Translations under genes and position numbers: made by a program
Notes under the pieces: model-generated
Told to the model about the DNA's origin: nothing
What the model saw: the letters and a program-made list of their open reading frames with translations, nothing else
Database searches by the model: none
Part shown: one piece after another, positions 34,571 to 46,139 of the stretch
How the letters are laid out: each line of letters begins with the position of its first letter
How positions within the stretch are numbered: the stretch's first letter is position 1
Assembly (NCBI GenBank): GCA_030035585.1
Contig: CM057475.1
Location: forward strand, 4,039,501-4,103,500
DNA length: 64,000 nt
Source: Dugong dugon
Lineage: Eukaryota; Chordata; Mammalia; Sirenia; Dugongidae
Direction: 5' to 3'

Positions 34571-37500
34571 TTAAAAGAATAGTCTTATATAATATTTGTC
34601 CTTTTGCGACTGACTAAATTTAGTTAGCATAATGCCTTCCAGATTCATCCATGTTATGAGATGTTTCATGGCTTCATTGTGCTTTATCATTGTGTAGTAT
34701 TCCATTGTGTGAATATACCATAATTTGTTTATCCATTCATCCACTGATGGGCACCTAGGGTGTTTCCATCTTTTTGCTATTGTAAACAGTGCTGCAATGA
34801 ACATGGGTGTGCATATATCTATTTGTGTGACAGCTCTTATTTCTCTACGATATATTCCAAGGAGTAGGATGGCCGGATCGTATGGTACTTCTACTTCTAA
34901 CTTTTTAATGAAGTGTGAAATCGATTCCCAAAGTGGTTGTACCATTTTACATTCCCACCAACAGTGTATAAGTGTTCCAGTCTCTCCACAACCTCTCTAA
35001 CATGTATTATTCTGTTTTTAAAATTAATCCTAGCCTTGTTTGGGTGAGATGCTATTTCATTGTAGTTTTAATTTGAATTTCTCAGATGGTTAATGATTGT
35101 GAGCATTTCTCATGTATCTGTTAGCCACATGAATATCTTCTTTGGTGAAGTGCCTGTTCATGTCCTTTGCCCATTTTTTAATCATATTATTTGTCTCTTT
35201 GTTTTGAGGTTTTGTGGTGTCTTGTATATTTTAGCGATTAGATCCTGATCGGATTTTGGAGTCATGAAAGCTAGGGAGCAGCCATCTAAGAAGCATCAAT
35301 TGGTTCCAACTTACCTGGAGCAAGGGAGAATGAAGGACACAAAGATACAAGAAAAATATTAACCCAAGAGACAAAAGAGCCACATAAACCAGAAACTGCA
35401 TCAGCCTGAGACCAGAATAACTAAATGGTGCCCAGCTACCACCAATGACCACCCTGACAGGGAAAAAAACAGAGTCCCCGACAGAACAGGAGAAAAGTGG
35501 GGTGCAGAACTCAAATTCTAGTAAAAAGACGAGACTTAATGGTCTGTCTGAGACTGGAGGGACTCTGGAAGACATGGCCCCTGGACTCCAAAAATTTGTT
35601 CTCAGTCCGTAGGTTGTCTTTTTACTCTGTTGGTGAAGTCTTTTGATGTGCTTAAGTGTTTGATTTTTTAGGAGCTCCCAGTTATTTAGTTCTCTTCTGG
35701 TGTTTGTGCATTGTTACTTATGGTTTGTATTCTGTTTATGCCATGTGTTAGGGCTCCTATCATTGTCCCTATTTTTTCTTCCATAATCTCTATCATTTTA
35801 GATTTTATATATTTAGGTCTTTGATCCATTTTGAGTTAGTTTTTGTGTATGTTGTGAGGTATGGGTCTTGTTTCAGGTTTTTGCAGATGAATATCCAGTT
35901 ATGCCAGCACCGTTTGTTAAAAAGACTGTCTTTTCCCCAGTTAATGGACTTTGGGCCTTTGTCAAATTTCAGCTGCTCATAGATGGATGAATTTACACCT
36001 GGATTCTTAATTCTGTTCCACCGGTCTATGTATCTGTTGTTGTACCAGTACCAGGCTGTTTTGACTATGGTGGCAGTATAATAGGTTCTAAAATCAAGAA
36101 GTGTGAGGCCTCTCACTTTGTTCTTCTCGTTCAGTAATGCTATACTTATCTGAGGCCTCTTCCCTTTCCGTATGAAGTTGGTGATTTGTTTCTCTATCTC
36201 ATTGAAAAATGCCATTGGAATTTGGATCGGGATTGCATTGTATCTGTAGATCGCTTTGGGTAGAATTGACATTTTCACAATGTTAACTCTTCCAACCCAT
36301 GAGCAAGGTAAGTTTTTCCGCTTATGTCAGTCTTTTTTGGTTCCTTGCGGTAGTGTCTTGTAGTTTTCATTGTACAGGTCTTTTATATCTCTGGTAAGAT
36401 TACTTCCTAAGTATTTTGTTTTCTTGGGGGCTATTGTAAATGGTATTGATTTGGTGATTTCTTCTTCAAAGTTCTCTTTGTTGGTGTAGCGGAATCCAAT
36501 AGATTTTTGTGTGGTTATCCTGTTTCTTGATATTTTGTTGAAATCTTCTGTTAGTCCAGTAGTTTTCTTGTGGATTCTTTGGGGATTTTTTTGTGTACAA
36601 GATCATATCATCTGCAAATAGAGATGCTTGTACTTCTTCCTTACCAATTTGATGCCCTTTATTTCCTTTTCTAGCCTAATTGCTCTGGTTAGAACCTCCA
36701 GCACAGTGTTGAATAAGAGTGGTGATAAAGGGCATCCTTGTCTGGTTCCCGTTCTCAAGGGGAATGCTTTCAGACTGTCTCGACTTAGGATGATGTTGGC
36801 TCTTAGCTTTATATAAATGCCCTTTATTATGTTGAGGAATTTCCATTCTATACCTATTTTGCAGAGAGTTTTTATCATGAATGAGCGTTGGACTTTGTCA
36901 AATGCGTTTTCTGCATCAATTGATAAGATTGTGTGGTTCTTTTGTGTTATTTATGTGATGGATTACATTGATTGTTTTTCTAATGTTGAACTATCCCCGC
37001 ATACCTGGTATGAATCCCACTTAGTCATGGTGAATTATTTATTTGATATGTTGTTGAACTCTATTGGCTGGAATTTGTTGAAGAGTTCTGCATCTATGTT
37101 CACGAGGAATTTTGGTCTGTAATTTTCTATTTCTGTGGCATTTTTACCTGGGTTTGGTATCAGGGTTATGCTGGCTTCATAGAGTGTGTTTTGGAATATT
37201 CCGTCCTCTTCTGTGCTCTGAAATATCTTTGGTAGTAGTTGATATTAGCTCTTCTCTGAAAGTTTGGGAGAATTCTCCAGTGAAACTGTCAGGGCCAAGG
37301 CTTTTATTTGTTGGAAGTTTTTTAAATTACCTTTTCAATCTCTTCTTTTGTTATGGGTTTATTTAGTTGTTCTACCTCTGTTTGTGTTAGTTTTAGGTAG
37401 GCAGTGTGTTTCTAGAAATATGTCCATTTCTTCTAGGTTTTCAAATTTGTTACAGTACAGTTTTCATCGTATGAAAAGTTGTGATTCTTTTAATTTCGGT

Positions 37501-38695
37501 TGGGTTTATTGTGATATCACCCATCTCATTTCTTATATGGGGTGTCTGCTTCCTCTCCTGTTTTTCTTTTGTCAGTTTTGTCAATGGTTTATCGATTTTA
37601 TTGATCTTTTCATAGAACCAACTTTTGGTCTTTTTAACTCTTTCAATGGTTTTTCTATTCTCTATTTCATCTAATTCTGCTCTAATTCTTATCATTTCCT
37701 TTCTTCTGGTGCCCGAGGGCTTCTTTTGCTGCTCTCTTTCTAGTTAGTCCATTTGTAGGGTTAATGTTTCAATTTTGGCCCTTTATTTTTGGATGTGTGC
37801 ATTTATTGCTATAAATTAACCTCTGAGCACTGCTTTTGCTGTGTCCCAAAGGTTCAGGTAAGATGTGTTTTCAGTCTCATTTGATTCTGTGAATTTACTC
37901 CATCCTTAATCTCTTCTATAACCCAGTAATTTTTGAGCAAAGTGTTGTTCTGTTTCCATGTGTTTGATTTTTTTTTCCTTGCTTTTTCTGTTACTGATTT
38001 CCTCTTTTATGGCTTTATGGTCAGAAAAGATGCTTTGTAGTATTTTGATGCTTTGGATTCTGTTAAGACTTGCTTTATGGCCTAACATGTGGTCTATTCT
38101 GAAGAATGTTCCATGTGACTTGGAAAAGAAAGCATACTTCTCTGCTGTTGACTGGAGTGTTCTTTATATGTCTTTAAGTCAAGTTGGCTGATTCTGGCAT
38201 TTAGATCGTCTATGTCGTTACTGAGCTTCTTTCTGGATTTTCCCTTCGCCAAAAGTGGTGTGTTGAAGTCTCCTACTATTATTGTGCAGCTGTTTATTTC
38301 TCTTTTCAGTGCTGTTAGAGTTTGTTTCATGTGTTTTGGAAACCTGTCTTTCGGTGCGTAAATATTTATTATGGTTATGTTCTCCTGGTGTATTGACCCT
38401 TTAATTATTATGTAGTGTTCTTCATTATGCTTTGTGGTGGATTTTACTTTAAAATCTGTTTTGTCAGAGATTAATATTGCCACTCCTGCTCTTTTTTGAG
38501 TGTTGTTTGCTTGATTTAGTTTTTCCATCCTTTGAGTTTTAGTTTGTGTCTTTAAGTCTAAGATGTGTCTCTTGTAGGCAGCATATAGATGGATCATGTT
38601 TTTTTTCCCCCAATCTGCCAGTCTCTTTCTCTTTATTGGTGCATTTAATCCATTTTCAGCATAATTATTGATAGGTATGTGTTTAGTGCTTACAT
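34571..38695 (-). pseudogene. L1 ORF2, copy G, with internal inverted insert
   Basis: The start position (complement of 38693-38695) is followed at once by a TAA codon. The endonuclease spans about 38600-37950 (ILISDKTDFKVKS, GDFNTPLLAKG, SDHKAIKEE). The RT spans about 37700-36300, with a FADD codon order intact at 36607-36618 (antisense ATCATCTGCAAA) and [20 protein letters not shown] near 36700-36760. The C-terminal domain runs to the stop at 34571-34573. The coding region is interrupted at 35264-35583 by non-coding 3' UTR sequence in opposite orientation. Many other stops and frame changes occur. Confidence 0.92.
35254..35593 (+). repeat. Inverted copy of L1 3' UTR inside ORF2 of copy G, bounded by 10-bp inverted repeats
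   Basis: Inside minus-strand ORF2, about 320 bp read as L1 3' UTR on the plus strand (TAAATGGTGCCCAGCTACCAC near 35424; ATGGCCCCTGG near 35573). It is most like the reverse complement of 33916-34237 of the same element: both share AAGCTAG where others have AAGCTTG, and both share a 44-base run around GAGACTTAATGGTCTGTCTG with one difference. The edges are TTTTGGAGTC (35254-35263) and GACTCCAAAA (35584-35593), which are perfect inverted complements. ORF2 sequence is nearly continuous across the insert. Confidence 0.85.
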
Positions 38696-39152
38696 TTTGA
38701 TGTCTTTTTTTGTGCTGTTGACAGTTTGGTCCATTTAATTTTCTGTGCTGAATCGTTTTTCTTTATGTATTTTCTTTTCATCTTTTTAATTGTTGTTGAT
38801 TTTGTATTTGCTGAGTCTTCACGTTTTTCTTGTTTTTTATTTTGATGTGTAGTATTGTTAGTTTCCTTTGTGGTTACCTCAATATTTATCCTTATTTTTC
38901 TAAGTTTAAACCAGTCTTTTATTTCTTTATATCACCTGGACTTCCTCTCCATATGAAAGATCTATGACTGCATTTTTCATTCCTCTTCTTTGTTTTAATG
39001 TTTTTATCTTTTACATATTGATGTCTCTGTTTCCCTATTTTCAGCATTTTAGCTTTGATTTATTTTTCTGACTTCCCTATCTGGGTTAATATCTGGTTGC
39101 TCTGTCCTGTGTTCTAGTCTTGGTTTGTTATCTGATGTTATTGATTTTCTAA

Positions 39153-40143
39153 TCAGAGGACTCCCTTTAGTATTTCTTGTAATATTGGTTTGGTTTTTGC
39201 AAATTCCTTAAAGTTCTGTTTATCTGGAAATGGCCTAATTTCACCATCACATTTGGGAGACAATTTTGCTGGATATATAATCTTGGCTGACAATTTTTTT
39301 TCCTTCAAGGCTTTATATATGTCATCCCATTGTCTTCTTGGCTGCATGGTTTCTGCTGAGTAATCAGAGCTTAGTCTTATTGACTCTCCTTTGTGGATAA
39401 CTTCTTTTATCCCTAGTCACTCTTAAAATTCTCTTTATCTTTGGTTTTGTCAAGTTTGATTACAATATGTCTTGGTGACTTTCTTTTGGGATCTACTTTG
39501 TGTGGGGTTAGATGAACGTCTTGGATATATTATCATTTTTCACAATATCAGGGAAGTTTTCTGCCAACAAATCTTCAACAATTCTCTCTGTATTTTCTGT
39601 TATTCCCCCGTTCTGGTACTCCAATCACTTGTAGGTTATTCCTCTTGATAAAGTCCTACATAATTATTAGGATTTTTTTCATCTTTTAAATTATTTTATC
39701 TGATTTTTCCTCAAATAAGTTGGTGTCAAGTGCTTTATCTTCAGTTTAACTAATTCTTACTTCCTTTGCCTCAATTCTGCTCTTATGGCTTTATATTGAG
39801 TTCTCTAATTCTGAAATTTTATTGTTAATCTTCTGGATTTCTGTTTGCTGTGTCTTTATGGATGTTGCAGCCTGTTAAATTTGTCATTGTGCTTTTCTAT
39901 AATCTTCTTAAGTACCTCTATAGCTTTCTTTGTCTGTGTGTCCTTTGCTTGTTCTGTGTTTTGCATGATCTTCTTCCTGATCTCTTGAAGAGTTCTGTAT
40001 ATTAATCTTCTGTAGTCTACCTCCAGTAATTCCAAGTTCTCTTCCTCCAGAAGATTTGTTGATTCTTTATTTTGTGAGCTTTCCAAAGCCATCATGGTGT
40101 GCCTCTTTATGTCATTTGATATTGACTGTTGTCTCCATGCCAT
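39153..40143 (-). pseudogene. L1 ORF1, copy G
   Basis: The ATG is complementary to 40141-40143 (MAWRQQSISNDIKRHTMMALESSQNKEST). The EENLELLEVDYRRLIYRTLQEI coiled coil follows, then the RNA-binding half (NFPDIVKN region; MQPRRQWDDIYKALKEK at about 39300-39347). The conserved Arg codon of LRVIG is CAA here, the other possible CpG transition. The frame is lost near 39860 and again near 39400. The terminal stop is at 39153-39155 after GVL. Confidence 0.88.
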
Positions 40144-41516
40144 CAATAAGTTATTACATTTATTTATTTTATGTTTGCTTACTGTGTCCTAACTTCTTGT
40201 TTTATTTTGATATGACCAAATAGGCTGCTCGTGTGAGCTAGTTTGATTATTGGCACCTTAGAAGCTCTAACATCCTGTCATCAGGTGGTTAGAGCTGTTA
40301 CTATGTATGTGAGCCCAGGAGTCTGTTTACTTTTCTTGTATGGATTCAGCTCAGGTGTCCAGGTAGTCAGTCACCAAGTGTGTGGTGCAGGCTCTCATAT
40401 ACAGTCCTAAAAAGGCAGGGGTGATTGGAGTAGGCACAGGTATCTGGCTGCAGTAGGGGGTCATGCACTGAGCAAGGCAGGGGCCTAATGGCTGCATCTG
40501 AATGTCTGAGAGGAAACCGTGTCTCTGTTCCCTAGAGTGCATAGGTGGGTGAGTTTTGCAGCTGGACTATGGGCACCCAATGCTGTTGGCTGTATGGATT
40601 GGGAGTCACCATTTATTCTTGGACTCCTGTCACAGGTGGCTAGGTGGTGTGGCTGGAGCCACCAGTCCTTAGGCCCCTAATGTGGGTAGATGAGGACCCT
40701 GCTTGATGGACAGAGCAGTGGCAAATGTCACAAACCTGCCACTTCACCATATAGCTGATACAGTGAAATTAGGCTTCAGGTATATACCCTGTTTTACTGT
40801 GCTAATGAAGGCCTATGCTGTTGAAATGGACCCACATAGGTCTATGCAGGGGTGAAAGGCAGTCAATGTCCAGGGACCCTTATGCCTATACCTAGGCAAA
40901 GGAGCTGTGTCTGCCCCGAGTTGCCGGCTTAGGGGAGCTGTCAGATTATTTTTTCTCTATTTGTTATTTTTTTCCCTCTCCAAGGCGTGGAGAATGGCTC
41001 AGGGCATGTGACAGCTCCTACTTCCGGCCCAGGGGAGGAGACAGTCACTGAAGCTGGCTGGGGACCTGGTGCAGAGTGCGGAGGGAGCAGGTAAATGGGA
41101 GAGTGGTTCTTCCCAAATGGAGTGTTTTCTGATCCCTGCAGTAGATTAAACACATGTACTTATCTTTTGCCAATTGAGCACCACTTTTCACTGGCTCTGG
41201 AGGCCTGAGAAGACTCTCTGCCACTCAGTCTCTCCTGACATGGAAAACGTGTCCCGAATGCCACTGCACACCTCACTGCACATGCCAGCCTATCCGGCCT
41301 GCATGGTGCCAGCTCCGGCTGGGTCAGGTCTGGTAACTCCTTGCTCCTCCTGAACTGTCCTTCCCTACTCCTGCCACTCAGTCCAGTCCCTCGACTTTGC
41401 CTTTGATGTTCAGGACTCCTAGATTGTCATACATAACCAGTTCACTTGTTTTTTGGGTTTTTGTTGTAAGAGGGACCACCGGAAGTGTCTAGCTACTCCA
41501 CCATCTTGGCCCCTCA
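40144..41516 (-). promoter_or_regulatory. L1 5' UTR, copy G, long type with YY1-like start
   Basis: About 1.37 kb, collinear with the 5' UTR of copy J (61079-62456): for example GCTCTCAYMTACAGT and the GGGCCTATGCTGTTGAAATGG region occur in both. CCATCTTGG at 41501-41509 (sense CCAAGATGG) lies within 15 bp of the element's 5' end. In human L1 this motif at the same place binds YY1 and fixes the transcription start. No tandem monomers are seen. Confidence 0.78.
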
Positions 41517-41595
41517 TCCTAAGCTTAAAAAGCGGTACATCAGTCTCACGAGGTGTTTGGTTCTGTCTAGGAATTATCTGTAACTTCACCCTCAT
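41517..41595 (-). mobile_element. L1 copy F, 3' UTR right remnant
   Basis: After the TCCTAAG site duplication the sequence continues the L1 3' UTR interrupted at 26233. CAGTCTCACGAGGTGTTTGGTTCTG parallels the CAGTCTAGTAATTTGGTCCCTCAGGGAGTTTGGATGTGTCT landmark near 51400 (only short parts are conserved). It fades into an AT/CA repeat at about 41596. Confidence 0.65.
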
Positions 41596-41905
41596 ATATG
41601 CCTTTTTATATGTATGAATACATATGCAGCACACACACATATATACATATGCCTACAGATACACTTATATATGCACAAGTATATCACAAATATATCTGTC
41701 TATATACATATATGCATGCAACACACATATACACACACAAAAGAGGATGTTTAGATAAATACTATGTTATATATAAATTTTCAAAAAAAAACCTAAATGC
41801 ATGTGTGTGTTTATATGTGTGTATATGTATAAGTTTATGTGTGTTTATATAATAAAATATATATTAAATATATATAAAATACATATAATAAAAAATGAGT
41901 GATAG
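41596..41905. repeat. Alternating purine-pyrimidine (CA/TA/TG)n tract
   Basis: Roughly 300 bp of interspersed ACACAC, ATATAT and TGTGTG runs, with the CA-rich part left and the TG/TA-rich part right. Such sequence is length-variable and can adopt Z-DNA or cruciform structure. It separates a minus-strand L1 3' UTR from a plus-strand one. Confidence 0.85.
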
Positions 41906-41929
41906 AAACTGATATTTCTTAGATATAAC

Positions 41930-42745
41930 CAATTACCTCATGGGATTAATTTTCTTGGATTGAAAACTTAGAGGCACAGTCTCATGGGGCAACTTCGTCG
42001 ATTGGCAAAATATAGTTCATAAAGTTCTACATCCTAGTCTGGTGACTTAAAAGCCAGCCACTTGTGAGTGGCCATCTAAGATAAAACTATTAGTCTCTAC
42101 CAGTCTGGAGCAAGAGAAAGAAGGAAACCCAAGCCTTAGAGAAGGAACCAGTCTATAGGACTAATTGACTAATGAACCACAGCCTCCTCTAACCTGAAAC
42201 TAGAAGAACTAGATGGTACCTTGTACCTTGATTGTTCCTATCAGGACCACAATATATGGATTCTGATAGAAAGGGAGAAAAATGTGGAAAAGAACTTCAA
42301 ATTTTAAAAAAAATCAAGATTTATGTGACTCACTGAGACCGTAAGAATCCCTGAGACTGTTAACTCTAAGATATTCTTTAAAGCTTGAAACAAAACTATC
42401 CTTTCAAGTCACTTTTAAGCTCAATAGCAGGTTAGCCCACAAAATAATTAATATCACCCTTGACTACTGCACTCTTTTAATAAACAATCTATATGTGACC
42501 AAATGGTCAAGAAATAGTATGAAGCATAGAAGAGAGTGTTGAGGGTCTCTGAGACTGGGTTAATGGGAATGGAATAACTACAATGGAAATAATGAGAAAG
42601 TTGATACAACGTGAAGAATGTAACCAATATCACTGAACAATATGTGTAGACATTGTTGAATGGGAACCTGTTTTGTGCATATTGTCACAAAAATAAAATA
42701 CATATTTTAAAAAGCATAAAATAGAACTCATAAAGTTTGATATCC
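41930..42745 (+). mobile_element. L1 3' UTR fragment, plus strand (copy H)
   Basis: Collinear with the 3' UTR of copies A and B in the same orientation: TTCATAAAGTTCTACATCCTAG (about 42015), GTGGCCATCTAAGATAAAACTATTAGTC (about 42070), ACTAGATGGTACC (about 42206), then a decayed tail with ACAAAAATAAAATACA near 42690. It lacks ORF2. It is more diverged than A/E and lies directly before RTE copy O. Confidence 0.8.
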
Positions 42746-42756
42746 TAGACTTTATC

Positions 42757-44207
42757 GAGCTGAAATGGACTGGTATTGGCCATTTTGAATCAGACAATCG
42801 TATGTCTACTATGCCAGGAATGACAAATTTTAGAGGAGTGCGTGGCATTCAGCATCAAAAAGAACATTTCAAAATCTGTCCGGAAGTACAATGTTATCAG
42901 GATAAGATAAAGTCCAAACGCCTACAAACAAGACCAGTTAATGTGACTATTATTCAAATTTACACACGAACTACTAATGCCAAAGATGAGGAAATTGAAG
43001 ATTTTTTACCAACCAACTTCTTCAGTCTGAAATTGATCAAACATGCAATCAGGATGCATTCATAATTACTGGTGACTGGAATGCAAAAGTTGGAAACAAA
43101 AGATTGGTGTTTGGAAAATATGGCCTTGGTGATAGAAACAATGCTGGGGATTGCATGACAGAGTTTTGCAAGACAAACTACTTACTCATTGAAAATATCT
43201 TTTTTAAACAACATAAACGGCTACTATACACGTGGGCTTCACCAGACGGAACACACACGAATCCAATCGACTACATCTGTGGAAAGAGATGATGGAGAAG
43301 CTCAACATCATCAGTTAGAAAAAAGTCAGGGGCCAAATGGGGAATAGACCAGACCATCAGTTGCTAATATGCAAGTTCAAGTTGAAGCTGGAGACATTAG
43401 AACAAGTCCACAAGAGCCAAAGTACTACCTTGAATTTATCTCACCTGAATTTAGAGACTGTTTCAAGAATGAATTTGACACATTGAACACTAATGAATAA
43501 GACCAGATCCATTGTGGGATGACGTCAAGGACATCATACATGAAGAAAGCAAAAGGTCATTAAAAAAAGACAGAAAGAAAAGACCAAAACGGATGTCAGA
43601 AGAGACTCTGAAACTTACTCTTGAGCATAGAATACCTAAAGTAAATGGAAGAAATGATGAAGTAAAAGAGCTGAACAGGTGGTTTCAAAGGGTGGCTTGA
43701 GAAGATAAAGGAAAATATTATAATGAAATGTGCAAAGACCTAGAGTTAGAAAACTAAAAGGAAAGAACACATTTGGCATTTCTGAAGCTGAAAGAACTAA
43801 AGAAAAATTCAAGCCTCGAGTTGCAATATTGAATGATTCTATGGGCAAAATATTGAACAAAGCAGGAAGCATTAAAAGATGGAAGTAATACACAGAGTCA
43901 TTGTACCAAAATGAATTAGTCAAACATTCAACCATTTCAGGAGGTAGCACATGATCAAGAACCTATGATAATGAAAGAAGAAGTTCAAGCTTCACTTTAG
44001 TCATTGGTGAACAACAAGGCTTCTGGAACTGATGGAATACCAATTGGGACGTTTCAACAAGAGGATGTAACTCTGGGAGGCTCATTCGTCTATACCAAGA
44101 AGTTTGAAAGACATCTCCCTGGCCAACCAACTGGAGGGGATCCATATTTGTGCCCATTCCAAAGAAAGGTGAACTAACAAAATGTGGACATTATAGAACA
44201 ATGCCAT
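42757..44207 (+). pseudogene. RTE copy O: endonuclease, connector and RT start
   Basis: The endonuclease carries TGDWNAKVGNKR (about 43068-43100) and GLGDRNNAGDCMTEFCKTNYLL, then TRGLHTNPIDYICGKR (about 43240-43290). A small duplication near 43345-43358 disturbs the Asp-His region. The connector (RMSEETLKLTLEHR, about 43587) and the FLKLKELK-NSSLELQY region follow. The RT N terminus includes NKASGTDGIPIGTFQQ (about 44011-44058) and CPFQRKVN/CGHYRTMP near 44150-44205. Stops at 43695 and 43750 and several indels are visible. Confidence 0.88.
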
Positions 44208-44705
44208 TGTCATGGATTGAATTATGTCCCCCCAAAAATGTGTGTATCAATTGTGATTCCCAGTATTGTGTGGTTGTCCTCTGTTTTGTGATTGTAATTT
44301 TATGTTAAAGAGGATTAAGGTGGGGTTGTAACACCCTTACTAAGATCACATCCCTGATCCAATGCAAAGGGAGTTTCTCTGGGGTGTGGCCTGCACCACC
44401 TTTTATCTTACAAGAGATAAAAGGAAAAGGAAGCAAGCAGAGAGTTGGGAACCTCATACCACCAAGAAAGCAGCACCGGGAGAAGAGCACGTCCTTTGGA
44501 CCTGGCGTTCCTGCACAGAGAAGCTCCTAGTCCAGGAGAAGATTGACAAGGACTTTCCTCCAGAGCCGACAGAGAAAGCCTTCCTCTGGAGCTGATGCCC
44601 TAAATTTGGACTTCCAGCCTACTAGACTGTGAGAAAATAAATTCTTTTTGTTAAAGACATCCATTTGTGGTATCTCTGTTATAGCAGCACTAGATGACTA
44701 AAACA
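44208..44705 (+). mobile_element. Solo LTR of a MaLR-type endogenous retroelement
   Basis: 498 bp with TG...CA ends (TGTCATGGATTGAATTATG at the left; GATGACTAAAACA at the right). Flanks GCCAT (44203-44207) and GACAT (44706-44710) form a 5-bp target duplication with one mismatch. A poly(A) signal AATAAA is at 44636-44641, about 65 bp before the end, where MST/MLT1-like LTRs have it. It is most of a full match to the inverted LTR at 18128-18627, except for a diverged middle. No internal region is present. Confidence 0.87.
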
Positions 44706-45869
44706 GACATTAATATCACATTCTAGTAAAATTTTTCTGAAGATAATTCAAAAATGGTTGCAGCACTACATTGACAGGGAACTGCCAGAAATTCAAGCCA
44801 GATTCAGTAGTGGACATGGAAGGAGGGATATCATTGCTGATGTCAAATGGATCTTGGCTGAAAGCAGAGACTACTAGAAAAATGTGTTTTATTGATTATG
44901 CATTTGACTGTGCAGAATAAGAGGCAGTCATTTGAAGAGAACAAGGGGATACTGCATGGTTTAAAATCAGGAAAGGTGTGCATCAGGGTTGTATCCTTCC
45001 ATCATACTTATTCAATCTGTATCCTGAGCAAATAATCTGAGAAGCTGAACTACATGATGAAGAACATGGCATCAGGATTGGAGGAAGACTCATTAACAAC
45101 CTGTGATATGCAGATGACACAACCTTGCTTGCCGAAAGTGAAGAGGACTTGAAGCACTTACTGATGGAGATCAAAGACTACAGTCTTCAGTATGGATTAC
45201 TCTTCAACATAAAGAAAACAAAAATCCTCACAACCAGACCAATAAGCAACAACATGATAAATGGAGAAAATATTAAATTGTCATGGATTTCATTTTACTT
45301 GTATCTACAATCAATGCCCATCGAAGCAGCATTCAAGAGATCAGATGATGTATTACATTGGGCAAATCTGCTGCAAAAGACCTCTTTAAAGTGTTAAAAA
45401 TCAAAGATGTCACTTTGAGGATTAAGGTGCACCTGACCCAAGCTGTGGTGTTTTTAATTGCCTCATATGTATGTGAAAGCTGGACAATTAATAAAGAAGA
45501 CTGAAGAAGAATTGATACCTTTAAATTATGGTGTTGGTGAAGAATATTTATATACCATAGATTACCAGAAGAACGATCAAATATGTCTTGGAAGAAGTAC
45601 AGCCAGAATTCTCCTTATAAGAGAGGATAATGAGACTTTGTCTCGTTTACTTTGGACATGTTATCAAGAGGGACCAGTCCCTGGAGAAGGACTTCATGCT
45701 TGGTAAAGTAGAGGATCCTCAACAAGATGAATTGCTGCAACAATAGGCTCAAACACAGCAAAGATTGTGAAGATGGTGTAGGACAGGGCAATGTTTCCTT
45801 CTGTTGTACATAGGGTCATTATAAGTCAGAACTGACTCGATGCCACCTAACAACAACAACAACAACAAC
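44706..45869 (+). pseudogene. RTE copy O: RT palm to C terminus and tail
   Basis: The palm resumes after the LTR, and HQGCILPSYLFNLYPEQII and the catalytic YADD (45107-45118) are present, although the codon just before is TGA. The thumb (AESEEDLKHLLMEIKDYSLQYGLLFNIKKTKILT, 45125-45226) is open. The C-terminal part (LLWTCYQEGPVPGEGLHAW) is frame-shifted. The 3' UTR ends with TCAGAACTGACTCGATGCCACCTAA before the CAA repeat, the part shared with AfroSINE-like elements. Confidence 0.9.
45849..45869. repeat. (CAA)n tail of RTE copy O
   Basis: Seven CAA units end the element. RTE LINEs end in short tandem repeats rather than plain poly(A). Confidence 0.9.
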
Positions 45870-46139
45870 TCAAAAATTTATGCCAATCCAAAAACCTAAC
45901 AACAAACCCACTATTGAGTTTTGAATCAGTCTCACCCATTGTTGCACGCCTAATCTTTACCTTGTTTTCTATGCACAGTTAGAGCTCCCCAAAACTACCT
46001 GGGACTCAAAGATGAAGAAACAGATGCATCACATCACATCCTGGAAATGCAGCCCCTACCATTTTCCTACTGTCAACCAGTAGATCTAACAGATTCCCTC
46101 TTCCCACTTTTAACAGCTTGACTCCTTCACCATTCCCAC
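45870..46139. other. No gene or repeat recognised
   Basis: Mixed-composition sequence without a long open frame. I see no similarity to the L1 or RTE copies here. Confidence 0.5.

Larger units (their letters stand above)
33574..41516 (-). mobile_element. L1 copy G, nearly full length, inserted in F and host of E
   Basis: Poly(T) and 3' end at 33581, 3' UTR to 34570, ORF2 (38695-34571), spacer, ORF1 (40143-39153) and 5' UTR to about 41516. The 5' terminus carries CCATCTTGGCCCC, the complement of the usual L1 start GGGGCCAAGATGG. It belongs to the B/J subfamily by its ORF1 N terminus (MAWRQQSISNDIKR). The TSD TCCTAAG is at 26227-26233 and 41517-41523. ORF2 contains a 320-bp inverted duplication of the element's own 3' UTR (see 35254-35593). 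Confidence 0.92.
42757..45869 (+). mobile_element. RTE-clade LINE copy O, 5'-truncated, with CAA tail
   Basis: It begins inside the endonuclease (ELKWTGIGHFESDN near 42757) and runs to a 3' UTR ending in (CAA)n at 45849-45869, the typical RTE tail. A solo LTR (44208-44705) splits it. It is collinear with copy C. It encodes one protein with an N-terminal AP-type endonuclease and C-terminal RT that nicks the target and primes cDNA from the 3' end. Decay is heavy, so it is inactive. Confidence 0.92.

Noticed and set aside
43963-44157. Minus-strand frame over the RTE copy O
   Set aside because: Shadow of the RTE coding strand; the plus-strand reading has the RT sequence.
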